This document shows, piece by piece, positions 16,536-22,789 of a stretch of DNA of 33,333 bases (position 1 is its first letter; every line of letters starts with the position of its first letter). Below the pieces are notes generated by a model, which searched no databases, had not been told where the DNA came from, and saw nothing but the letters and a program-made list of their open reading frames with translations. Position numbers and translations under genes: made by a program. Source of the DNA: UBA3006 sp031401235 (lineage in GTDB: Bacteria; Actinomycetota; Acidimicrobiia; Acidimicrobiales; Ilumatobacteraceae); NCBI GenBank assembly GCA_031401235.1, contig JANNRJ010000024.1, positions 1 to 33,333 of the forward strand. The letters are read 5' to 3'.

Positions 16536-16609
16536 TGGAGACGATGGGACTCGAACCCACGACCCCCTGCTTGCAAAGCAGGTGCTCTAGCCAGCTGAGC
16601 TACGTCCCC
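16536..16609 (-). tRNA. tRNA-Ala (anticodon TGC)
   Basis: The minus strand reads GGGGACG as the acceptor 5' half, pairing with CGTCTCC through one G-U. The D arm is GCTC/GAGC, the anticodon stem CCTGC/GCAGG encloses TTTGCAA, and the T arm is GTGGG-TTCGAGT-CCCAT. The discriminator is A and CCA is not encoded. In mycobacteria tRNA-Ala lies right behind tRNA-Ile; here it is 5.3 kb away. Confidence 0.95.
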
Positions 16610-16666
16610 GTGGGGCGGTATTTAGGGTAGCCGTTTTGCTCGCCAATGCGCCAAGACATTGCGGCT

Positions 16667-16672
16667 TAGCAT
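16667..16672 (+). promoter_or_regulatory. -10-like element for a leaderless transcript
   Basis: TAGCAT ends six bases before ATG 16679, placing the expected transcript start at the start codon. No ribosome binding site and no clear -35 were seen. Confidence 0.45.
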
Positions 16673-16678
16673 GATCAG

Positions 16679-17665
16679 ATGAACAAACTCATTCGGATGG
16701 GACTGCAACTTCCACTCTTCACCTACCCAGGTGTTGCAGATCGCGACCTATTTGGTCGTGTGACATCGATAGCACAGGCCGCCGAGGCATCCCGCTTCGA
16801 CAGCGTGTGGGTAATGGATCACTTTTATCAATTACCTGGATTAGGCAAACCACAAGCTCCAATGTTCGAGGCATACACATTGTTGAGTGCACTCGCTGGT
16901 GTAACAAAGCAGGTTAATTTGGGCGCTCTTGTCGGTGGCGTCACATATCGGAATCCGGCATTATTGGCCAAGACAGTAACCACACTTGATGTTGTCTCAC
17001 AAGGTCGAGCAATCTGGGGTATTGGTGCCGCATGGTTTGAACTTGAACACAACAATTATGGATATGAATTTGGCACGTTCGGGGAACGTTTTGAAAAATT
17101 AGAGGAAGCACTTCAAATAGTGAAAAGCATGTTCGTCAATGAGCAAACAACATTCAACGGCAAGTGGTATCGCGTCACCGATGCTCTCAACTCTCCAAAA
17201 CCAATCCGTCCTGGCGGACCACCTGTACTCATTGGTGGAAGCGGAGAAAAGAAGACATTGCGGATGGTTGCTCAGTACGCCGATGCATGCAATGTTTTTG
17301 GTCCTGTTGGCAGGGTCCGAACCTTAATGTCGATACTCGACGAGCATTGCTCCATCCTCGGCCGCGACCCGGCAACGATTTGTCGCACGAGACTGAGCAC
17401 GCTTGTACTTGCCGACACCAAAGAACAAGCCGAGACCATGGTCGCTGGTCGGTTTGGAGCTAAAAAAGTCGTTGACTTATCCGACGAAATACGGGCCCAA
17501 ATTGCGCGTATGACCACCTATGGAAGCGCCGAAAGTGTTAGCGAAGAAATACAGGGACTTCTTGATGCCGGACTCACTGGACATATATTCAATTTGCCAG
17601 CAGCCCACGAAATTGAATCGGTGCATCGAGCCGGTGAAGTACTTGCACCATTGTTACTGAACTAG
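16679..17665 (+). CDS. LLM-class (probably F420-dependent) oxidoreductase
   Basis: A 328-residue luciferase-like TIM-barrel enzyme of the actinobacterial F420-dependent group (TIGR03560-like, by recall). Visible family landmarks are the start GLQLPLF, SVWVMDHF, the NLGALVGGVTYRNPALLAK stretch, WGIGAAWFELEH, and the phosphate-binding GGPPVLIGGSGEKKTLR. The expected cofactor is reduced or oxidised F420, though FMN-dependent members exist. Substrate cannot be read. It stands alone between tRNA-Ala and the MgtE-like operon, with its own probable leaderless promoter. Confidence 0.9.
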   Translation: MNKLIRMGLQLPLFTYPGVADRDLFGRVTSIAQAAEASRFDSVWVMDHFYQLPGLGKPQAPMFEAYTLLSALAGVTKQVNLGALVGGVTYRNPALLAKTVTTLDVVSQGRAIWGIGAAWFELEHNNYGYEFGTFGERFEKLEEALQIVKSMFVNEQTTFNGKWYRVTDALNSPKPIRPGGPPVLIGGSGEKKTLRMVAQYADACNVFGPVGRVRTLMSILDEHCSILGRDPATICRTRLSTLVLADTKEQAETMVAGRFGAKKVVDLSDEIRAQIARMTTYGSAESVSEEIQGLLDAGLTGHIFNLPAAHEIESVHRAGEVLAPLLLN

Positions 17666-17691
17666 CAGTGATACGACATCTGCTCAGGTAG

Positions 17692-17704
17692 TCAAATTAT
17701 TTGA
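17692..17704. promoter_or_regulatory. Perfect 13-base palindrome upstream of the MgtE-like operon
   Basis: TCAAAT-T-ATTTGA has six-base arms around one central base. It lies 11 bases upstream of the -10-like element at 17716, covering the -35 position, so it could be an operator. No cognate regulator is identified. Confidence 0.35.
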
Positions 17705-17715
17705 ATGTGCGAGGG

Positions 17716-17721
17716 TAGCCT
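17716..17721 (+). promoter_or_regulatory. -10-like element for a leaderless transcript
   Basis: TAGCCT ends six bases before ATG 17728, the same spacing as in front of the LLM gene at 16679. No ribosome binding site is visible. Confidence 0.45.
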
Positions 17722-17727
17722 CGCATC

Positions 17728-18951
17728 ATGGCCGCCGATCTCATTTATGCATTTCGTGTGATGCGATTGCCGCTATTGGACGCCGCTGGGTCACCAATTG
17801 GCAAGATTGATGATGTTGTCATAGTTCCAGGGAAACAACCCGAGGCCCCGCGAGTGCTTGGGTTTGTGGCCACCAGTCAACGCCGACGTATTTTCGTCAC
17901 CGCCACGCGCATTGCGTCACTCGACAACTCAGGTGCCCGACTGAAATCATGGGATGTTGATCTGCATCCGTTTCGCTCCCGGCAAGGTGAACTGCTGATC
18001 GGCAAGAACATTCTCGATCAACGAGTTGGGGACGAAATCGTGAGCGACGTCGCCTTACGTTATTCCTCGGGTCGCGCACCGGGTTGGTATGTGGCCAAGG
18101 TTCGTTTGTCTCGGCGCAGTCTTCTCCACCCACGTCCGAGTTATCGGTTGGTGGATTGGGAAATCATCGCTTCTCTCTTTGCCCCAACCACTGCAATGGC
18201 CGCCGAAGCTGCGCGGCTACGCGATATGCATCCAAGTGATGTCGCGGCGGTTATTCGTGCACTTCCAATCGAACAGCGACGGCTTCTCGCCGAGGCAATG
18301 GATGATGAACGCTTGGCCGATGTATTGGAAGAATTGCCGGAAGACGAACAATTGCGTTTGATTGAAGGGCTCGACATGGAGCGACTTACGAATGTGTTCG
18401 AAGAAATGGAATTTGACGACTTGGCCGACCTGTTGGTTCAAATGCCTGGCGAGCAACGTAGCCGTGTACTTGAAGCAATGGACGACGATGATGCCGAAAC
18501 AATGCGTCAATTGTTGTCATATGCAGAAGGCACGGCAGGATCGTTGATGAATCCCGACATCATCGTGCTTCCACCCGAGGCCACAGTTGCCGATGCTCTA
18601 GCGGTGATACGCGATCCAGAACAATTGGTGTCGATTGCGGCCCAAGTATTTGTTTCAGATGCACCGCATTATCCGCCGACGGGGACTTACCTTGGTGTCG
18701 TCCATTTTCAGCGCTTGCTGCGCGAACCGCCCCACATGGCATTAAAGCATTGTGTCGACAACGAGCCAACGATCAGCCCACTGATGACCGAACGTGAAGT
18801 CGCCGAACGCTTAGCGTCTTACAACATGCTCGCCGTGGGTGTGTGCGATAGTAATGGTCGCCTACTCGGTGCGATCACGGTGGACGACGTGCTTGATCGA
18901 ACCCTTCCCGCCGACTGGCGAAGACATCCCCGACCAGTGGTGAACTCATGA
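17728..18951 (+). CDS. Soluble MgtE-N/CBS domain protein with PRC-barrel-like N-terminus
   Basis: A 407-residue protein without transmembrane helices. Residues about 8-95 look like a PRC-barrel domain (LLDAAGSPIGKIDDVV). Residues about 150-265 form the MgtE intracellular N-domain, with repeats such as LEELPEDEQLRLIEGLDMERL and DDLADLL. Residues about 270-395 contain a CBS pair. True MgtE magnesium channels carry a C-terminal membrane domain that is missing here. Actinobacteria commonly have this channel-less form next to a DUF1003 gene, as found here, with an ATGA overlap. Its role could be magnesium or nucleotide sensing; that is inference. Confidence 0.85.
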   Translation: MAADLIYAFRVMRLPLLDAAGSPIGKIDDVVIVPGKQPEAPRVLGFVATSQRRRIFVTATRIASLDNSGARLKSWDVDLHPFRSRQGELLIGKNILDQRVGDEIVSDVALRYSSGRAPGWYVAKVRLSRRSLLHPRPSYRLVDWEIIASLFAPTTAMAAEAARLRDMHPSDVAAVIRALPIEQRRLLAEAMDDERLADVLEELPEDEQLRLIEGLDMERLTNVFEEMEFDDLADLLVQMPGEQRSRVLEAMDDDDAETMRQLLSYAEGTAGSLMNPDIIVLPPEATVADALAVIRDPEQLVSIAAQVFVSDAPHYPPTGTYLGVVHFQRLLREPPHMALKHCVDNEPTISPLMTEREVAERLASYNMLAVGVCDSNGRLLGAITVDDVLDRTLPADWRRHPRPVVNS

Positions 18952-19430
18952 AGCGGCGCCTTGACCTTGCCCGCCCACGCCGCCGTCGTCGCCAACTTGG
19001 AATCCATTATGACCCTGACGCATTCGGCGAGTTCTCCGAAGCGATCGCCCGTTTCCTTGGCACAGCGAGATTTCTCATTTTCCAAAGCGTCGTTATTGTG
19101 CTGTGGCTCGGCTGGAACTTGTTGGCACCGATGGACTGGCGTTTCGACCCAAACCCGTATGGTGTTCTCACCTTGGCCGTATCACTTCAGGCTGCATACG
19201 CAGCACCGCTGATACTGCTGGCCCAAAACCGTCAAGAAGACCGGGAGCGAGAACAATCCTCTGATGACCGAAAAATTGTGGCCCGTACCCAAGCTGACAC
19301 TGAGTTTCTCGCTCGTGAGCTAGCAAGCGTTCGAATGGCACTAGCAAGTGTGGTTACAACCGATGAGTTACATGAACAACTTGAGCAACTCGTCAAAACC
19401 ATTCAGCAACATGGAACCTCAACGAACTGA
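18948..19430 (+). CDS. DUF1003 membrane protein
   Basis: A 160-residue protein. A basic N-terminus (RPRRRRRQ) is followed by two transmembrane helices (about 40-60 and 72-92), then a charged, coiled-coil-like C-terminal tail (EDREREQ... ELHEQLEQL). The segment between and after the helices (FDPNPYGVLTLAVSLQAAY, APLILLAQNRQ) is the DUF1003 hallmark. The start overlaps the MgtE-like stop by four bases, so the two are translationally coupled and probably work together. The biochemical function of the family is not known to me. Confidence 0.88.
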   Translation: MKRRLDLARPRRRRRQLGIHYDPDAFGEFSEAIARFLGTARFLIFQSVVIVLWLGWNLLAPMDWRFDPNPYGVLTLAVSLQAAYAAPLILLAQNRQEDREREQSSDDRKIVARTQADTEFLARELASVRMALASVVTTDELHEQLEQLVKTIQQHGTSTN

Positions 19431-19455
19431 AAAACACTTTTTAGCAATTGTCTAG

Positions 19456-20343
19456 TTAAGGCGTTGAATTCAACACATGGTCGATAGCACTACACGTTGC
19501 CGACGAATAACTCTGCGGCGACACGAGTGTCACAATGTGATCGCCTTCCACTAACACCGTGTGTGCGTTCAGCATCTTGGCCAACAGTTGTTGTTTGTGA
19601 GGTGCCACCAATCGGTCCTTCGTCGTCACCACCATCACCGTCGGAATATTCAACTCGTGAACCCACGATCTGGCGTCATACCGACCCAATGTTCGACCAG
19701 CTTGACCAATCGTCCAAGGATCATTGCGACGTATCTCGCCCACGATCCAGTCAAGATAATCGAACACCTCACTTTGATTGCCAATAATCTTGCGAACCCT
19801 TGCTCGAACGAAACGGGGTGAACTCAAATGACGAAGTATGGGTGTCGCGATTCGAAAAATTCGCCAATGGTTCCGTTCGCGGCGAGTAGCCCTCCACTCA
19901 AGCGCTGTTGCTTGCAATACCATCGCCCGAACCAAATGTCGGTGTCGGTGACAGAGCAACATACTGATCGGACCTCCCATCGAATAGCCAACGGTGACTA
20001 CTTGAGAAATTCCTAGGTAATTGAGCACTGCGGCAGCATCATCGGCGCAGTCTTCCAATGAAAAGCGGTTGAATGAGCGAAGTCCGCGACCATGGCCCCG
20101 GTGGTCGATTCCGATGAACGAATACTTTTCGGCCATTTGTTGATAGGCGGTAAAAAATTGGAGATCTGTGTTCGCCGTCCAACCGTGTAATAAGAGCAAT
20201 GTTGGAGCTTGCGGATCTGGATGTACAAAATGCCGAATAAAGAATTCTCCCCTTCCGGGTATTACCACTGTTCGTCCATCTGGCAACCACGGCATTGCCA
20301 CCGTTTCAACAGTGCAATCTGACGCTTTTCCATCTAGCGACAT
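19456..20343 (-). CDS. Alpha/beta-hydrolase fold protein
   Basis: A hydrolase of about 295 residues. The oxyanion region is LLLHGWTAN, then IDHRGHGRG, and the nucleophile elbow is GYSMGG with the catalytic Ser. An acid follows in TTKDRLV and the catalytic His in GDHI near the C-terminus. The triad is complete. Substrate is not predictable; esterases, lipases and C-C hydrolases share this layout. It starts inside the end of the Fur gene, either at ATG 20343 (used here) or GTG 20352, so it is the last gene of the Fur operon. Confidence 0.88.
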   Translation of the reverse strand: MSLDGKASDCTVETVAMPWLPDGRTVVIPGRGEFFIRHFVHPDPQAPTLLLLHGWTANTDLQFFTAYQQMAEKYSFIGIDHRGHGRGLRSFNRFSLEDCADDAAAVLNYLGISQVVTVGYSMGGPISMLLCHRHRHLVRAMVLQATALEWRATRRERNHWRIFRIATPILRHLSSPRFVRARVRKIIGNQSEVFDYLDWIVGEIRRNDPWTIGQAGRTLGRYDARSWVHELNIPTVMVVTTKDRLVAPHKQQLLAKMLNAHTVLVEGDHIVTLVSPQSYSSATCSAIDHVLNSTP

Positions 20344-20771
20344 TTCGAACACCGACCGATCACATCTAGGCGATGGTGATCAAGCGAAAACCGTTCTCGT
20401 CGTGCAATTGTGGCAAGTGTACGGTCAATGTCATGCTCAAGTGCTTGTGGCACAACGACATCACGAACGACACCGCATTGCGAGCAAATCAAATGATGGT
20501 GGTGTTCAGTGAGATCTTCGGCAAGCTCATACCGACCGATCTCGCCATTGGTGACGACTTTGACCACGACACCAAATTCTTCGAGAACCACCAAATTGCG
20601 ATACACCGAGCTTTGGGCCAAGTCACTCGAATGCTCACGAATGTCCTGGATGGTTAGTGGGTGTCCTCCATTCGCCAGCACTTCAATTATTTCTCGGCGC
20701 TGAGACGTATAGCGCTGATGGTTCTGACGAAGTCGGGCAATGACTTCGTCGTGGATTTCCGCGAGCGCCAT
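20334..20771 (-). CDS. Fur-family metal-dependent regulator
   Basis: A 145-residue repressor-type regulator. The winged-helix domain covers about 10-85, with QRYTSQR and AQSSVYRNL as the recognition segment. The dimer/metal domain has the HHHH run (90-93), the structural zinc pairs C96/C99 and C141/C144, and H132-H133. Both CxxC pairs make a structural Zn site likely. Whether it senses Fe, Zn, Mn or peroxide cannot be decided from sequence. It lies 5 bases after the dehydrogenase stop in a colinear operon and overlaps the hydrolase gene. Confidence 0.93.
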   Translation of the reverse strand: MALAEIHDEVIARLRQNHQRYTSQRREIIEVLANGGHPLTIQDIREHSSDLAQSSVYRNLVVLEEFGVVVKVVTNGEIGRYELAEDLTEHHHHLICSQCGVVRDVVVPQALEHDIDRTLATIARRERFSLDHHRLDVIGRCSKCR

Positions 20772-20776
20772 TGAAC

Positions 20777-21757
20777 TCAGGCTCCTACGAATTCATGCAA
20801 GCGCACACCTGCCCCAAGAACACGACTGAGTAACTCTTCGTTAGGTAATACTGACTCTCCTAAAACGAAAGCTCCACTGTTAGTTAGCCAACCCGACGAA
20901 ATTGCCTGTGCCGTCGTTGCCGCGACTACTCCTGCAACTTGCGCCACCCGCTCGGCGACACCAGCAATTGATGTGTGTCTGGCACCTTCTCGAGTGCCAC
21001 GAACTTCAATTCGCAGTCCACCCAGCCCACCTTCCGAATGAGGTGGAGCGAGCATTGGTAATCGGGCCGTGAATCGATCACGCCGAGTGGCCGACACCCG
21101 TGCCGTCACTCGGCGAAGTTCTGGTGCCGCTCTTTTAAGCAACAGCGGATCTGACACTTCTGCGCGATAACAGTCGTAGGCGCCAATTGGTGCGGGAAAC
21201 CAACACAATTCGCGACCACTTCCAGCTGGTCGACGAATCCAATCGCCATCGTGCCAACCGATGGATTGCCCGCCAAGAGCGCGATGATGTTGACGGGCGC
21301 AATCAGGACCACCGGTACCGTGCAACGCGACGTGAACTTCATCAATTGAGTCGAACGACGCGGCAAGATGTCGCATCAAAAGTCCAGACATTCCAGGAGA
21401 CGATGCCGCCCCCACAATTAGCGTTCGTCGTTCCTCCGTGGCCACTTGATTCAATTCAAGAAGCTGCAATACGTCGGTCACGTCATCGCTCAATGACACC
21501 ACCGAGACACCATCCTCAAGCAGTTCTCGGGCAAAAGCAGCGTGCGGCGCTTGACACGCCAAAATAACCACTGGTGCTGTGTTCAGTTCGTTGGAGTCAA
21601 CGACGCTCACGCGAGTCGTTTCATCACGACGAAATGAAGCGATTCGCTGGGCCACGAGTGGCAGCACATCGTAGAGCAACACTTCATCTTCATTGGCTGC
21701 ACACAACTGATCAACAATTCGTGCACCGGTGACTCCCGCGCCAACAACTCCGATCAT
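20777..21757 (-). CDS. Rossmann-fold dehydrogenase, saccharopine-dehydrogenase-like
   Basis: A 326-residue protein. The N-terminus is a nucleotide-binding fold (IGVVGAGVTGARIV, GxGxxG, with an acidic LYD at the end of strand two, favouring NAD). A mixed domain follows that includes GAASSPGMSGLLMRHLA, resembling saccharopine-dehydrogenase/homospermidine-synthase-like folds. It ends with an Ala/Gly-rich helix. ATG 21757 was chosen because the fold begins at that residue and the upstream small gene ends 10 bases before. Substrate unknown; a role linked to the next gene, a Fur regulator, is possible but unproven. Confidence 0.8.
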   Translation of the reverse strand: MIGVVGAGVTGARIVDQLCAANEDEVLLYDVLPLVAQRIASFRRDETTRVSVVDSNELNTAPVVILACQAPHAAFARELLEDGVSVVSLSDDVTDVLQLLELNQVATEERRTLIVGAASSPGMSGLLMRHLAASFDSIDEVHVALHGTGGPDCARQHHRALGGQSIGWHDGDWIRRPAGSGRELCWFPAPIGAYDCYRAEVSDPLLLKRAAPELRRVTARVSATRRDRFTARLPMLAPPHSEGGLGGLRIEVRGTREGARHTSIAGVAERVAQVAGVVAATTAQAISSGWLTNSGAFVLGESVLPNEELLSRVLGAGVRLHEFVGA

Positions 21758-21767
21758 GTTGAGATAG

Positions 21768-21908
21768 TTACGGGCGGTCGGTGGGTGGAGTGACCTGTCG
21801 CCATCCGCCTTGTTGTGGAGTGTCACCGCTACGACCTTTGAGTCGAAGTACGGCCCCGGCGGCTCCAGCAATTCCCAGCACCAGCAGCACTCGTCTGATG
21901 AATTTCAT
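21768..21908 (-). CDS. 46-residue hypothetical membrane-associated protein
   Basis: A very small gene. The protein has a basic start (MKFIRR), one hydrophobic segment (about 7-21, LVLGIAGAAGAV), then a polar, Gly/Pro/Gln-rich tail. It could be a one-helix membrane protein or carry an uncleaved signal anchor. A strong GGAGG stands six bases before ATG 21908, and the dehydrogenase gene follows 10 bases after the stop, both arguing for real translation. The upstream tRNA-Ile ends two bases before GGAGG begins. No family recognised. Confidence 0.65.
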   Translation of the reverse strand: MKFIRRVLLVLGIAGAAGAVLRLKGRSGDTPQQGGWRQVTPPTDRP

Positions 21909-21914
21909 CGGCTA

Positions 21915-21919
21915 CCTCC
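21915..21919 (-). promoter_or_regulatory. Ribosome binding site immediately after tRNA-Ile
   Basis: GGAGG on the minus strand, six bases before ATG 21908 and only one base beyond the tRNA-Ile discriminator at 21921. It is one of the strongest such sites in the window. Confidence 0.7.
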
Positions 21920-21920
21920 G

Positions 21921-21994
21921 TGGGGCTAACAAGAATCGAACTTGTGACCTCATCCTTATCAGGGATGCGCTCTAACCAACTGAGCTATAGCCCC
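21921..21994 (-). tRNA. tRNA-Ile (anticodon GAT)
   Basis: The minus strand reads GGGGCTA as the acceptor 5' half pairing with TAGCCCC. The D arm is GCTC/GAGC, the anticodon stem CATCC/GGATG encloses CTGATAA, and the T arm is ACAAG-TTCGATT-CTTGT. The discriminator is A and CCA is not encoded. Its place behind gyrA and DUF3566 matches other actinobacteria. Confidence 0.95.
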
Positions 21995-22019
21995 GAACTA
22001 ATCGCGGGAACGAAAAAGC

Positions 22020-22433
22020 CTACTGCCGGTACGGGTCTACCTCAACTGAGGTAGCCACGACTTCTTGCTCAAGAACAGTCACCTGGACACCCCCGACGAG
22101 ATCAGCAATGAGATTGAACACGGTCACTGCTAGCACCCAAACTCCAGTCAGAAGCACGGCAACCATCAGCCCAAGAACTGTCAAACTGCGAAATAACTGC
22201 CATCCATTGAAACTAAACGACTCCCAACCAAACGATTCCATAAATCGTTCAATGTTGTCGACCGTGCCCGTTGCCGAGGCCACACTCCACAGCAATACCG
22301 CCGCGACAATGGCAATAAGGTACAACACAAGGTTGAACACCAGCCCGACTTTGAAAACGCTCCATGGATCAATATCGCGAATCACTCGGGTGACTCGACG
22401 AACTCGCGGCTGACGTGCCGATTCGGTTCTCAC
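22020..22433 (-). CDS. DUF3566 transmembrane protein
   Basis: A 137-residue protein with an Arg-rich cytoplasmic N-terminus and a DPWSVFKVG motif. Two transmembrane helices (about 32-55 and 90-112) flank an extracytoplasmic loop. It ends with NLIADLVGGVQVTVLEQE, typical of DUF3566. The family sits next to gyrA in most actinobacteria, including mycobacteria; its function is not established to my knowledge. The GTG start overlaps the TadE-like stop by four bases. Confidence 0.9.
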   Translation of the reverse strand: MRTESARQPRVRRVTRVIRDIDPWSVFKVGLVFNLVLYLIAIVAAVLLWSVASATGTVDNIERFMESFGWESFSFNGWQLFRSLTVLGLMVAVLLTGVWVLAVTVFNLIADLVGGVQVTVLEQEVVATSVEVDPYRQ

Positions 22434-22741
22434 GGTTTCAGTGTAGGCAGATCATTAACTTGTTCTTCGCGATCAACTTGTTGTTCGCGCGCATAAGCCT
22501 TCGCCGTCATCGAACCAATGCATGCCCGCACGGAAACTATTGATTCGCTCACAAATTCGCATAACACGGCGCCGTTCATTCGTGCCAGCCGCTGAGCCGC
22601 TGGCTCACCGCCAATCACCCCCGCAAGAGCCGCCGCATCAGCAGCAATTTGTGCTCGTGATTCATCAACCAATTGCTTTGCCAACGAGGACAATCCAGTG
22701 ACCAACATACTCATCACGGCCAGCGACATCACCACAGTCAA
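22430..22741 (-). CDS. TadE-like (Rv3654c-type) secreted or pilus-associated small protein
   Basis: At least 103 residues. A hydrophobic N-terminal segment (TVVMSLAVMSMLVTGL) is followed by QIAADAAALAG, RLARMNGAVLCEF and VRACIG, a layout recalled from TadE-like small proteins of actinobacteria. The two cysteines could form a disulfide outside the membrane. TTG 22741 is the first ordinary start codon. However, the frame continues upstream to the gyrA stop and reads QADFDRGNAAL just before it, where relatives usually have an RG-type prepilin-like lead. The true start is therefore uncertain. It sits between gyrA and DUF3566. Confidence 0.6.
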   Translation of the reverse strand: MTVVMSLAVMSMLVTGLSSLAKQLVDESRAQIAADAAALAGVIGGEPAAQRLARMNGAVLCEFVSESIVSVRACIGSMTAKAYAREQQVDREEQVNDLPTLKP

Positions 22742-22789
22742 CGCCGCATTACCGCGATCGAAATCGGCTTGTTTGCTCAGATCGAATCG

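Noticed and set aside
21781..21975. Plus-strand frame of 64 residues ending NRTCDLILIRDAL
   Set aside because: Its second half is the shadow of tRNA-Ile and its first half is antisense to the 46-residue gene, which has a strong ribosome binding site.
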